The position numbers were made by a program, and so were the translations under genes. A model generated the notes under the pieces. It was not told where the DNA came from. It did not search any database and saw nothing but the letters and a program-made list of their open reading frames with translations. From positions 124,001 through 188,000 of the forward strand of contig NZ_JAHKQO010000015.1 in NCBI RefSeq assembly GCF_018861065.1: a DNA stretch of 64,000 nt. Direction: 5' to 3'. This DNA comes from Paraglaciecola arctica. Lineage in GTDB: Bacteria; Pseudomonadota; Gammaproteobacteria; Enterobacterales; Alteromonadaceae. Of this stretch, positions 55,193-63,946 are shown one piece after another (position 1 is the stretch's first letter; each line of letters opens with the position of its first letter).

Positions 55193-56146
55193 ATGGAGTT
55201 TAAAGATTACTATAAAATTTTGGGTGTAAACGAAGATGCCGAACTAAAAGAAATCAAAAAGGCCTATCGAAAACTGGCTCTTAAGTTTCACCCTGACATG
55301 AATCCAGACGCAGATGCAGAAGAAAAATTTAAACAGGTAGCTGAAGCCTATGAAGTGTTAAAAGACCAGACCAAACGTGCTGAGTACGATGAGATGAAAA
55401 GTTATGGTGCAAATTCAGAACAAGGCTTTACACCTCCCCCTGGATGGCAATCTTATGAAAGCAATCATAGTGCTAATAATGGTTCCAGCGCAGACTTCTC
55501 TGACTTCTTTAATTCTGTTTTTGGCGGCCGAGCACAAGGTTTTGGATCTGACGGCGCCCAGCAACATAAAGGTCAAGATCTGGAAATGGAAGTTCCTATA
55601 TTCCTAGAGGAATCTGTGTCTGGGTTAACAAAGAGTTTAGAATATTCAATACCTGTTTTTGATGGTCAACAAAGTAAACAAATTAAAAAGTCTCTAAATG
55701 TAAAAATACCCGCTGGTGTTGCAGATGGCGCACGCATTAGAGTCAAAGGTCAAGGTGCTCCAGTTCATGGTGCATCCGAAGAACACACCCAATTGAATGG
55801 TGACTTATTCTTACATATTAGGTTAGTGCCCCACCCCTTGTTTGATGTACAAGGTTTAAACCTATTATTGACAGTCCCAGTTACGCCTTGGGAAGCGGCC
55901 CTAGGAACAAAACTCGAAGTACCCACACTTTCTGGAAAAATCAGTCTAAATATCCCTGCCAATAGCAATGCAGGTAAAAAGTTACGAATAAAAGGTAAAG
56001 GACTTAAAAACAAAACAGCCCAAGGTGATTTATTAGTTGTTGTTAAGATTGTTATCCCGCCCACAACCAACAACGAAACTAAAAGGTTATGGGAACAACT
56101 CGCAGAAATAGAACAATTTAATCCTCGACAAGATTGGAGCAATTAG
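55193..56146 (+). CDS. cbpA: DnaJ-like co-chaperone CbpA
   Basis: Class B J-domain protein of 317 residues. The J domain (~residues 1-70) has the HPD motif in [10 protein letters not shown]; a Gly/Ser-rich linker follows, then two C-terminal substrate-binding beta domains ([18 protein letters not shown] and [18 protein letters not shown]). No zinc finger, so it is CbpA rather than DnaJ. It works with DnaK and may bind curved DNA. A good AAGGAACC site precedes ATG; the following gene encodes its modulator. Confidence 0.95.
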   Translation: MEFKDYYKILGVNEDAELKEIKKAYRKLALKFHPDMNPDADAEEKFKQVAEAYEVLKDQTKRAEYDEMKSYGANSEQGFTPPPGWQSYESNHSANNGSSADFSDFFNSVFGGRAQGFGSDGAQQHKGQDLEMEVPIFLEESVSGLTKSLEYSIPVFDGQQSKQIKKSLNVKIPAGVADGARIRVKGQGAPVHGASEEHTQLNGDLFLHIRLVPHPLFDVQGLNLLLTVPVTPWEAALGTKLEVPTLSGKISLNIPANSNAGKKLRIKGKGLKNKTAQGDLLVVVKIVIPPTTNNETKRLWEQLAEIEQFNPRQDWSN

Positions 56147-56148
56147 CC

Positions 56149-56442
56149 ATGAGTAATATTACCTATCAAATTCGTATTGATGAACTGTGTCTCAATGCGG
56201 GTATATGCCAAGAAGCGATAGTTGAAGTGGTAGAATACGGCATTGCAACCCCTATTGAAGATGAAAGCATAGCAAAATGGGCATTTGATATAGAAAGTGC
56301 TATGTGGATTAAAAAGGCGGTTAAACTAAGCCAAGAATTACACCTAGACTGGGTCGCAACAGCCATGATAATAGAATTAATGAAAACAAAACAACAATTA
56401 GAAAAGGAAAACTCCCAGTTGAAAGCACGACTGAACCGCTAA
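56149..56442 (+). CDS. cbpM: Chaperone modulator CbpM
   Basis: 97 residues from the ATG at 56149, which follows GGAG; a longer in-frame start upstream is not needed. The sequence is MerR-like at the N-terminus (YQIRIDELCLNAGICQEAI) with the family's VEVVEYGIATP, then a coiled coil (KTKQQLEKENSQLKARLNR). CbpM inhibits CbpA by binding its J domain (family knowledge). It sits 2 bases after cbpA, so the two are one operon. Confidence 0.9.
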   Translation: MSNITYQIRIDELCLNAGICQEAIVEVVEYGIATPIEDESIAKWAFDIESAMWIKKAVKLSQELHLDWVATAMIIELMKTKQQLEKENSQLKARLNR

Positions 56443-56465
56443 GAGATCTCAATAGGAGTATAGGC

Positions 56466-56630
56466 TCATATGTGACCTGCATTGTTGTCTCTTATGATTC
56501 TACCTGTGGTGTCGACTAATTCGCAGTGGTCTTCGAGTGCATAGGCGATGCCTTTAGGCATGTCTTGCTTGGAGCTGCCCACGAACGACATCAGTGTGGT
56601 AGTGGCTGCTTTTTGATTTATTGATTTCAT
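56466..56630 (-). pseudogene. RAYT/IS200-like transposase C-terminal fragment
   Basis: A 54-codon minus-strand frame includes SSKQDMPKGIAYALEDHCEL and VDTTGRIIRDN. I recognise the PKGI-x-(F/Y)-x-L-x-D-(Y/H)-x-ELVD-TGRIIR pattern as the C-terminal part of REP-associated tyrosine transposases; the catalytic HUH and Tyr region is not present here. The fragment is probably dead. It lies next to REP-like palindromes, which RAYT proteins act on, so they likely came together. Confidence 0.6.
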
Positions 56631-56734
56631 GCATTGTTGAATACTGGTGTGCGATGAGGTGTCTGGTTTGGGCTTCTGTCCAACATAGCGGAGAGTCCAA
56701 ATATGTCTCTGTAAACAGTATCAAATAACTGGTC

Positions 56735-56759
56735 ATTCCTGCATGGTGTTAGCAGGAAT
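56735..56759. repeat. REP-like palindrome 1
   Basis: ATTCCTGC and GCAGGAAT are perfect 8-base inverted arms with a 9-base loop. This is the usual form of REP elements in marine gammaproteobacteria. It lies just past the start side of the transposase relic. Confidence 0.6.
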
Positions 56760-56791
56760 CTATTTGTAGACTTAACGTTTGAGAAAATCCG

Positions 56792-56817
56792 ATTCCGGCT
56801 TAAAAGACTACCGGAAT
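56792..56817. repeat. REP-like palindrome 2
   Basis: ATTCCGG and CCGGAAT are perfect 7-base inverted arms 12 bases apart. The right arm is inside the first tandem repeat unit, so the tandem array may have grown from a REP stem. Confidence 0.5.
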
Positions 56818-57037
56818 GACAATCATATTGAAGAGACTAGCGGAGAGACAATCGTATTGTAGAGACTGCGGGAATGACAATCATATTGAAGAGACTACCG
56901 GAGTGACAATCGTATTGTAGATACTACGGGAGAGACAAGCATATTGAAGAGACTACCGGAGAGACAATCGTATTGTAGAGACTACGGGAGAGACAAGCAT
57001 ATTGAAGTGACTACCGGAGTGACAATCATATTGCAGA
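56806..57037. repeat. Eight tandem 29-base repeats
   Basis: Units start GACTACCGGAGTGACAATC or a variant and end TTGAAGA or TTGTAGA. Alternating variants give a 58-base higher-order period (units 1, 3, 5, 7 near GAAGA; units 2, 4, 6 near GTAGA). Units differ by a few bases only. The copies are directly adjacent with no spacers, so this is not a CRISPR. Confidence 0.85.
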
Positions 57038-57209
57038 GCTGAGAGTTAAAATGGGTGTATTCATAAATAAGACACCGTCAGACTCACTTACTGTAGCTGA
57101 AATAGTTTTCGGATATACAGATCCAGAGATTGTAAAAACTGAAAATAAAATACTAAACAATAAATGATGATTCACCATGAAAATAACGATGTCTTAACCT
57201 GTAATCCGC

Positions 57210-57707
57210 CTACAAATTGACTCGACAAGCGGCGTAAAACAGCGTTTCGTATTCCAGTTTCAGTCTACTTAACTCAGCGAATACGTCCGATAACTTCGGG
57301 CTCTTACCTTCAATAGGCATAATCAAAGACCATACTTTGCCTTGGGGACGGTTAATGTTTAATCGGTTCCCCACGCTATCAGATTGCTGATGCCGAGAAA
57401 TTTCATAGTTTTTCACTGTACTACCGTTCTGGGCAATAGAGGAAAACATAATTTCCTCATGCATTTTTATACCACCAATGATCTGCTCGCCAATCGCGCC
57501 ACTCACAAGACGCTGAGGACTTGGAGCAAGAGCTGGCTCACCGTCCGCAGCTAGGAAGACGACAGTGGTCCATGGCGGTACTATCGTCATACCACTCCCT
57601 TTAGCTATAAACCCTCCCGCAGCCCAGCCCCCGTGAGCATAGATAACTGCGCTCTTGGCTCCTTCCCTATGTTCGACTTCGATTGATCCAGAGGTATGTG
57701 TGGCCAT
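57210..57707 (-). CDS. Stv-like (putative adhesin domain) protein
   Basis: A protein of 165 residues from the ATG at 57707 (AAGGAA site; a TTG at 57728 is an alternative). Motif VIYAHGGWAAGGFIAKGSG with MTIVPPWTTVVFLAADGE fits a domain named putative adhesin Stv (family call by eye, uncertain). No signal peptide, so it is probably cytoplasmic despite that name. Similar small proteins occur with toxins or secreted effectors. Neighbours are repeats and an MscS gene, giving no clear hint. Confidence 0.5.
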   Translation of the reverse strand: MATHTSGSIEVEHREGAKSAVIYAHGGWAAGGFIAKGSGMTIVPPWTTVVFLAADGEPALAPSPQRLVSGAIGEQIIGGIKMHEEIMFSSIAQNGSTVKNYEISRHQQSDSVGNRLNINRPQGKVWSLIMPIEGKSPKLSDVFAELSRLKLEYETLFYAACRVNL

Positions 57708-58068
57708 GACATTTTCCTTTATAGTCAAAAAACGGTGAAAAACAGAAGAGCCTCAAAGTATAGGAGTAATAAACCACCCTTTCCATGAATTTTAAATGAC
57801 TGAATAGTTTACCCAACCAGTCAATTCGAATTTAAATCTGTAGAAGATTTGAAGTACCAATACTCTGGTCACCACAAAACCAATAAGCTGACTATTGAGT
57901 TGAAAAATCACCTCTTTAGCTTGGTAATTAGACCGACAGTCTCCCTTACTAATCACACTAATTTCACCTAATGTTTATTGGCAGATTCAATTCACTGTCT
58001 ATGCACTCGTTTTAGCGGCGGTGTGCCTTAGAAAAAATCTAGATTAGAAAAATAGCTCCCAGCCGTTA
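57708..58068. other. Intergenic region between Stv-like and mechanosensitive channel genes
   Basis: About 360 bases, AT-rich, holding the promoter of the Stv-like gene. A short palindrome AATCTAGATT is at about 58037-58046, with no strong terminator feature. I see no gene or repeat. Confidence 0.4.
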
Positions 58069-59106
58069 CTAGTCGTTTTTGAGATCTTGCTCTCGCAAAC
58101 GTTCTTGTTCTTCATCTAATTGAACATTCAATACCTGTAATTTTTCTTCAATTGCTTTTTGGTCTTGAGGCTTTAGGCTGTTTTTGCCTTGGTCTAATTC
58201 AGCGCTTAGTTGATCAATTGCAGTCTGAACCTTAGCCACCGACGACGCCTTTTGCGCTTTTTCGAACGCTAAGGTTTCTAACTTATTTTCACTTATTTCT
58301 TCTTTAACGAGTTGTGGCACAGGAATAATTGGCTGTTCGTCTATCGCTCTAGTATTCATAAAGCTAGGCGAAACAATCTCGATATTATCAGCGTGCAAAC
58401 GATCTAACACCGAACTGTGCAAATTTGCTCTAACCGAAATTAAATTTGAGGTGTCTTTTAGATGCCCTGCAATACGATAAGTGATAGAAAAGTCGCCTAA
58501 ATTTCGTATTTGAACAAACCCTTCAGACAAGCCCGCATCTTCAGCAGCTAAGCAGAGTTGTTTACTTATTCGTTGTCGAGGTATGTCGTATCCCAACGAT
58601 ATATCGATAGAGACTATAGTCCCTGAACTCCGTACCACTTTTACGGGAAATGTCACCATATGGATGTTTGGAATAGTGACTAAATCACTCTGTTCTGTTT
58701 GCACTTCAACATGCAATAGGTTCATTTCAGTAGCACGGCCGGTGATGTTATCAACTGTAATATAATCTCCTAATTTGAAGTTTTTAATTACCCGTAACAT
58801 CACTCCCGCTAGAATATTCCCAATAAATGTGGTGGAGGCAAACGCAATTGCAGCACTGAGCAAAATACCAAATAGCGATAATAACTGTCCACGTAATGCA
58901 TCACTCAATGGTAATACAATAATGACTACTACAACGGCAACAAAGGTGAGGCACAACATCAGCAGTTGGAACTGAAATTTACGTTTTTCCCAGTAACTTC
59001 TAAGGTATCGATTCAGTAATGCTAAAACGATAAAACTTAATAAAATCGTAGTAAGTACTTTAGCGACGCCACCAAAGGCTAACAACAGATCGAAAAAACT
59101 GCTCAT
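58069..59106 (-). CDS. Mechanosensitive ion channel, MscS family
   Basis: Tension-gated channel of 345 residues. Three N-terminal hydrophobic helices (~residues 10-30, 42-65, 75-105) lead to the pore-lining TM3 and the beta domain with TVDNITGRATEMNLLHVEVQ (YVTVD..G.V type signature). The C-terminal ~60 residues form a coiled coil (LDQGKNSLKPQDQKAIEEKL). It protects against hypoosmotic shock. Monocistronic by spacing. Confidence 0.9.
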   Translation of the reverse strand: MSSFFDLLLAFGGVAKVLTTILLSFIVLALLNRYLRSYWEKRKFQFQLLMLCLTFVAVVVVIIVLPLSDALRGQLLSLFGILLSAAIAFASTTFIGNILAGVMLRVIKNFKLGDYITVDNITGRATEMNLLHVEVQTEQSDLVTIPNIHMVTFPVKVVRSSGTIVSIDISLGYDIPRQRISKQLCLAAEDAGLSEGFVQIRNLGDFSITYRIAGHLKDTSNLISVRANLHSSVLDRLHADNIEIVSPSFMNTRAIDEQPIIPVPQLVKEEISENKLETLAFEKAQKASSVAKVQTAIDQLSAELDQGKNSLKPQDQKAIEEKLQVLNVQLDEEQERLREQDLKND

Positions 59107-59214
59107 TTTAATGTATACCTTATCTAGTCAATACCGAGCTTGGCACTACTTTGCGTTAATTATACCCTTGATTATTTCATCATGAATATGTCATTGCCGA
59201 TAAAACGCGAATTT

Positions 59215-60870
59215 TTAGTTGTCAGCTACAGCTTCAGGTACTGGACTATCTTCAAAGTCGAGCTTTCCTTGCAGTGTTTTAATTCGAATGAGCGCCTTGT
59301 TCCATTGTTGAGCCAATCTTAATACTTCGGCTAGCACATCAATTGATTCTGACATTTGAGTAATAGAAATTTGTGAGCGGGTTCCTTCGACCAGCAATTT
59401 CCCTTTTAAATTATCGTGACTTGAATTTAGCTCATTTAATTGAATTTGCTGTATATCTAAGGTCCCAAACTCTGTTGTTCTGCTACTTTGCATAAAAGTC
59501 AGTACCTTAGCCAAATAATCTGTCATTTCCTGCTCTAACAGTTGAATTGCAAACGCTTCTCTTTTCTCAAACTGATAAGCAAACTGCTCTATCGTTAGGG
59601 TACAACTGAGAAAATACTGTTCAATTCTCAACAAAGTCGCGAGGTCTGCAGTGGTGTCATCGCCCAGTTCAACACGTCCAATATTGGCAATAAACTTTGA
59701 TATTTCAGCCGACAGTAATTTCACCGTTTTGACATCTTTTTCAAGGTGAAACAGTCCCGAAGAACTCGATTTTATGGCACAAGCATACAAATTAATCACT
59801 TTGTCAGACAGTGCAAGGTTTTCGAGCACCAGAGCGTTAACAGCGATGACTGGGGTCTGTGCGATGCTGTTGTCTAAAAACTGTGGATGTGAGTCTTTTT
59901 CTTCTCGAGCATGAAAGCGCCCCTCGAGGAAATTCGCTAGACGATCATTAAATGGAAACACCAACAACACGCCGAGTATATTAAATACACTGTGAAAAAG
60001 TGCCAATGATATTGCTGCATCAGAATTCATTTCAAAAAACCGAGCAAAAGCTTCAATTAGGTAAAATATTAAAGGCATAACCGCCAAAGCAACTAAAGCG
60101 GTTGACGAATTGAATATCACTTGGGCGGCTGCTACACGTTTCGCGCTAGGAGTGGCACCTATTGCCGCAAGCAGTGCTGTTGAAGTTGTGCCAATATTTG
60201 CACCTATAACCATCGCACCGGCCGCATATATCCCTACCATTCCGGAGGACGCTGCGGTTATCGTCAAAGCAATTGAAGCACTCGAACTTTGAGTTAGCAT
60301 CGTCATTACAATACCAACTAACAGGAAAGTAAAAATACCTGATATTCCTTCAGCGGTAAGTTCACTAAGATTAAATGTTTGCACCAAACCCTCAAATGAA
60401 GTTTTAAGCACATCTATACCGATAAAAAATAACCCAAAGCCTACCAACGCTAAACCAAAAGACGCTAATTTCCCCTTTTGTTTGACCAGTTTTAGAATCA
60501 TTCCCACACCAACCATGGGTAGAGCAAACGCCTGAATATCAAACTTGAAGCCTAAAATTGCAACCAACCACCCCGTCATGGTGGTGCCAATATTAGCGCC
60601 ATAGACTATTCCCAATGCTTGACGCATGCTAATGAGGCCAGCGTTCACAAAACCTAAGGAAGCCACGGTAACAGCGCTCGAGGATTGCACTACTGCCGTC
60701 ATAAAACACCCAGACAAAATTCCCCTTAAAGGGGTTCTGCTTGATTCTGCAAGTAACTTTCTTAAGGAGGAACCCGCAGCCAGTTTAAGGCCATCAGTCA
60801 TCATACCGATAGCCAGTAAAAATAGACCAAGTCCACCCAGTATTGTGCCCATTAACGTTATCGAATCCAC
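59215..60870 (-). CDS. Na+/phosphate cotransporter family protein with PhoU-like tail
   Basis: NptA/PNaS family carrier of 551 residues. Two repeats carry the signature GCFMTAVVQSSSAVTVASLG and LTQSSSASIALTITAASSG, each with the QSSS motif. Eight or so helices (to ~residue 315) are followed by a cytoplasmic PhoU-like helical tail (~residues 345-540). The start is a GTG that overlaps the TAG of the symporter gene (TAGTG), so the two are co-translated. Confidence 0.9.
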   Translation of the reverse strand: MDSITLMGTILGGLGLFLLAIGMMTDGLKLAAGSSLRKLLAESSRTPLRGILSGCFMTAVVQSSSAVTVASLGFVNAGLISMRQALGIVYGANIGTTMTGWLVAILGFKFDIQAFALPMVGVGMILKLVKQKGKLASFGLALVGFGLFFIGIDVLKTSFEGLVQTFNLSELTAEGISGIFTFLLVGIVMTMLTQSSSASIALTITAASSGMVGIYAAGAMVIGANIGTTSTALLAAIGATPSAKRVAAAQVIFNSSTALVALAVMPLIFYLIEAFARFFEMNSDAAISLALFHSVFNILGVLLVFPFNDRLANFLEGRFHAREEKDSHPQFLDNSIAQTPVIAVNALVLENLALSDKVINLYACAIKSSSSGLFHLEKDVKTVKLLSAEISKFIANIGRVELGDDTTADLATLLRIEQYFLSCTLTIEQFAYQFEKREAFAIQLLEQEMTDYLAKVLTFMQSSRTTEFGTLDIQQIQLNELNSSHDNLKGKLLVEGTRSQISITQMSESIDVLAEVLRLAQQWNKALIRIKTLQGKLDFEDSPVPEAVADN

Positions 60871-62222
60871 TATATTTTGCTCTCAGTTAGGTTACTCGGC
60901 TTAAGGGAAATATTTGAATGGCCAGTAAAACGTTGAACCGTTGTGCACGTAACAACGTCACCCAATACATTTACTGAGGTTCGACACATATCTAAAATGC
61001 GATCTACGCCAAGGATGAGTGCAATTCCCGCCGCGGGAATTCCCACTCCTTCGAGCACCATGCTCAATATAATAATACCAGCGCCAGGCGTTGCCGGCGA
61101 TCCAACAGACGCAGCAATAGCCATAGTCACGATAAAAATGTAACTAAACATACTTAAATCAACGTTAAACACCTGAGCTAAAAATACCGTCGCCACGCCT
61201 TGATACATTGCAGTTCCAGTCATATTAATGGTGGCCCCTAAAGGAATTAAGAATTGTGCTATTTCCGGATTAACCGCTAGTTTGTCTTCAACAACTTGCA
61301 GACTAATCGGCATTACAGCTGCTGAACTACTAGTAGAAAAAGCCAGCAATAGCAACTCTTTAACGTTATTGAAGAACTCGCCTACTGTTTGTGTGAGTGT
61401 CACTTTAGCAACAACAAAATATAGAAATGCCAGAATGAGCAGTCCAAGTACGACTGTTGCCACGTAAACTACCATTCCTGCCAATACCTCGACCCCTAGA
61501 TTTGCCACTAAACGTGTAATCAGTCCAAAAACAGCAATCGGCGCCAGCAACATAGCCCAAGAAACAATGCGCAGACTGACGTCTTGTAACGCACCCATCA
61601 AGTCAAATAATGGCTTAGATTGCTGCGCTGGTATTGACAACATAGCTGCACCGAGCACCGCTGCAAATAAAATAATTTGTAGCATCTCTCCGGATGCCAT
61701 AGACGCCAGTGGATTTTTGGGGATCAGCGCTGACACTTTGTCAGGGAGTTCCGACATGGCGGGAAAACTCTGAACAATATCACCAGTGGCTGGCGCTGAA
61801 GGCATATCTACCAGTGCACTCGCATCAACAAACTGACCAGGCTGAATACTTAATGCTAATGCAATCCCAACTGCAGCTGCAATCGCTGTAGAAAACATGA
61901 TAAAAATTAACGCAATTAAACCATTTTGTTTAATGGCTGCGGGGTTATTGTTAGCTGCTAACCCTCTGACGATAGAAGCAACGACTAGAGGAACAACAAT
62001 CATCTGAATGACGGCTAAAAATATCTGCCCAGGTAGCGCTAGCCATGCGGTAAGGGCGGCGACTAATTCACTTTTTACGAATCCTAAATCTGGACCTAGT
62101 AATATGCCTGAAATCACACCCAAAATTAACGCTATGATGACTTTCAACCAAAGCCGACCATTAATAAGGTTGTCAAGTTGATTGGCTAGGTTTTTAAAAG
62201 GACTGACAATAAATGATTTCAT
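60870..62222 (-). CDS. Dicarboxylate/amino acid:cation symporter (DAACS)
   Basis: GltP/DctA-type symporter of 450 residues. The signature LAFSTSSSAAVMPISLQVVE carries the serine-rich re-entrant loop (SSSA), followed by IPLGATINMTGTAMYQGV and ATPGAGIIILSMVLEGVGIP, then ILGVDRILDMCRTSVNVLGD, all as expected for glutamate/aspartate/C4-dicarboxylate uptake. The palindrome at 62327 may control the start. It overlaps the Na/Pi gene downstream by 1 base. Confidence 0.94.
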   Translation of the reverse strand: MKSFIVSPFKNLANQLDNLINGRLWLKVIIALILGVISGILLGPDLGFVKSELVAALTAWLALPGQIFLAVIQMIVVPLVVASIVRGLAANNNPAAIKQNGLIALIFIMFSTAIAAAVGIALALSIQPGQFVDASALVDMPSAPATGDIVQSFPAMSELPDKVSALIPKNPLASMASGEMLQIILFAAVLGAAMLSIPAQQSKPLFDLMGALQDVSLRIVSWAMLLAPIAVFGLITRLVANLGVEVLAGMVVYVATVVLGLLILAFLYFVVAKVTLTQTVGEFFNNVKELLLLAFSTSSSAAVMPISLQVVEDKLAVNPEIAQFLIPLGATINMTGTAMYQGVATVFLAQVFNVDLSMFSYIFIVTMAIAASVGSPATPGAGIIILSMVLEGVGIPAAGIALILGVDRILDMCRTSVNVLGDVVTCTTVQRFTGHSNISLKPSNLTESKI

Positions 62223-62326
62223 GTGCTACCACTAGTCGTTTACAGCTTGAGTCACTAGTTAATTCAAAACAACAAGCAGTAATTATTAGCAATATTGCAG
62301 CTTAACAAGGGGACCTTTTAATGGTC

Positions 62327-62340
62327 TTGACGCAAGTCAA
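62327..62340. promoter_or_regulatory. FNR/ANR-like box TTGAC-N4-GTCAA
   Basis: TTGACGCAAGTCAA is a perfect 5-bp inverted repeat with N4 spacing, one mismatch per half site from TTGAT-N4-ATCAA. It is 111 bases upstream of the symporter ATG and about 266 bases before the NDH-2 start. Both genes could be linked to oxygen or redox state through it. Confidence 0.5.
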
Positions 62341-62382
62341 CTAATTAACTGGCAGGTTATGATTGTTTAGGTTGAAACCCCA

Positions 62383-62414
62383 AGTAAAAAAGTAAACAAG
62401 TAAACAAGTAAACA
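62383..62414. repeat. AGTAAACA short tandem repeat
   Basis: Three exact copies of AGTAAACA (62391-62414) preceded by AGTAAAAA (62383-62390), 8-base period. It lies in the promoter region before NDH-2 and could vary in copy number and alter promoter spacing. Confidence 0.7.
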
Positions 62415-62599
62415 AAACTTAACTGAGTTTCTATATCGTCCCTAGACAGATATAGAAATTTTATGCATGATCATCACATCGCGTTATACATTTGCAATTA
62501 TTGTGTTTATATCAATTATACTTTTTCCCATTGTTCTCCCCATACTATTCACAAGACTCAAAAGCGCCTCCAGTTTTTACATTACTTTTAGGAAATACC

Positions 62600-63892
62600 A
62601 TGCAACAAATTGTTATTGTAGGCGGAGGCGCGGGTGGCTTAGAACTCGTTAGTCAACTGAGTCGAGCATTAGGCAAAAAAGGTCTGGCAAAAATCATTTT
62701 AGTTGACCGGCAGCCTACCCATGTTTGGAAACCTTTATTACATGAGGTGGCGGCTGGGGTGATAGATAAAAACTCTGATGGTGTGGATTACCGAATTCAT
62801 GCCGCTCGTCACAACTATCAATTTCAACTCGGAAACATGAGTAACATTGATCCGTTGAACAAACAAATTACACTGGATCCTCTCTTAGATGAACAAGGGG
62901 AACCGCTGTTGCCTAGTAGAGTAATTGACTACGATTATTTAGTGCTAGCAATTGGCAGTGTCAGTAATGATTTTGGTACACCTGGAGTAGCTGAACACGC
63001 TTACTTTTTAGATTCCTTGGCTCAAGCCGAGCGTTTTCATAAAGCATTATTAAATCAATTGTTAAGGATCAATCAACAATCAGACAGCGACAGTACACTA
63101 CAAGTAGCGATTGTTGGAGCTGGCGCAACTGGAACTGAATTAGCAGCTCAATTGCATCATGTGGCTAACTTAGCTCGATCCTATGGTATGCCTGCCATGT
63201 CTTCAGAACGCTTAGAAATTTCAATTATTGAAGCAGGGAAGCGGATATTACCTGCCCTACCGGAACGAATTGCAGTATCAGCCAAAAAAGCCCTAACAAA
63301 ACTGGGCATTAAAGTTCTCGAAGGGACTCGAATAGTTAAAGCTGAAAAGGCGGGATTTGTTACTAACAATGACCAATTAATTGCAGCAGACCTTCTAGTA
63401 TGGGCCGCTGGGATCAAGGCCCCTGACTTTATTCAAAGACTCAATTTGTTTGAAACAAATAAAGCACAACAAGTGTTAGTCAATACACATTTGCAAAGTA
63501 CTATAAGTGAACAAATATTTGTCATTGGTGATTGTTGCGGCTTTAAGCAAGAGGACGGAACATGGGTACCACCGCGTGCCCAATCCGCTCATCAGATGGC
63601 AAGTTTAGTGGCTACAAACTTAATCAATATCAACAAAGATAAGCCACTAGCTGACTACCACTACACCGACTATGGCTCTCTGGTACATTTAAGTAAATAT
63701 AGTACCGTCGGAAGCCTTATGGGTAGTTTAAGTAATAGCAGTATGTTTATCGAAGGCCGCATTGCAAGATTGGTCTATATTTCTCTATACAATATGCATC
63801 AGTTTGCCGTCCATGGTTGGCGTAAGGGGTTGTTGGTATTACTGACTAGAAAACTAAGTAATATTGTAGGACCCAAACTGAAACTGCATTAA
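62600..63892 (+). CDS. ndh: NADH dehydrogenase type II (NDH-2)
   Basis: Single-subunit flavoenzyme of 430 residues that passes electrons from NADH to quinone without pumping protons. FAD Rossmann motif at the start (IVGGGAGGLELVSQL), NADH-binding motif VAIVGAGATGTELAAQLH near residue 170, VIGDCCGFKQ near the second FAD contact. ATG 62600 is chosen: TAGGAAAT ribosome site and immediate FAD motif; 36 extra codons upstream look random. A membrane-associating C-terminus is expected. A hairpin lies just after the stop. Confidence 0.94.
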   Translation: MQQIVIVGGGAGGLELVSQLSRALGKKGLAKIILVDRQPTHVWKPLLHEVAAGVIDKNSDGVDYRIHAARHNYQFQLGNMSNIDPLNKQITLDPLLDEQGEPLLPSRVIDYDYLVLAIGSVSNDFGTPGVAEHAYFLDSLAQAERFHKALLNQLLRINQQSDSDSTLQVAIVGAGATGTELAAQLHHVANLARSYGMPAMSSERLEISIIEAGKRILPALPERIAVSAKKALTKLGIKVLEGTRIVKAEKAGFVTNNDQLIAADLLVWAAGIKAPDFIQRLNLFETNKAQQVLVNTHLQSTISEQIFVIGDCCGFKQEDGTWVPPRAQSAHQMASLVATNLININKDKPLADYHYTDYGSLVHLSKYSTVGSLMGSLSNSSMFIEGRIARLVYISLYNMHQFAVHGWRKGLLVLLTRKLSNIVGPKLKLH

Positions 63893-63909
63893 CCCACACA
63901 ACACGAACT

Positions 63910-63946
63910 ACAGACAGATAAATTGATATCCAGTTTACCTGTCTGT
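63910..63946. other. Hairpin after ndh
   Basis: ACAGACAG and CTGTCTGT are perfect 8-base arms; the stem continues inward through TAAA/TTTA with a mismatch and a wobble. No U-tract follows, so termination would need help; it may protect the 3' end of the ndh mRNA. Confidence 0.45.

Larger units (their letters stand above)
56443..57209. other. Repeat-rich intergenic region with transposase relic
   Basis: About 770 bases between cbpM and the Stv-like gene. It contains a RAYT-like transposase C-terminal remnant (56466-56630), two REP-like palindromes (56735-56759 and 56792-56817) and eight 29-base tandem repeats (56806-57037). The order fits a decayed REP-element locus. No intact gene. Confidence 0.65.
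62223..62599. other. Divergent intergenic region, symporter/NDH-2
   Basis: About 375 bases containing the TTGAC palindrome (62327-62340) and a short tandem AGTAAACA array (62383-62414). The ribosome site TAGGAAAT precedes the NDH-2 ATG. Both promoters must be here. Confidence 0.5.

Noticed and set aside
56554-56736. 60-codon minus-strand frame over the transposase relic
   Set aside because: A different frame carries the transposase-like motif; this one looks like its shadow.
56806-57037. Possible CRISPR array (29-base repeats)
   Set aside because: Repeats are directly adjacent with no spacers and no cas gene is near.
59141-59155. Sigma-54-like TGGCAC-TACT-TTGCG
   Set aside because: GG to GC gap is 9 rather than 10 bases and it points away from the neighbouring genes.
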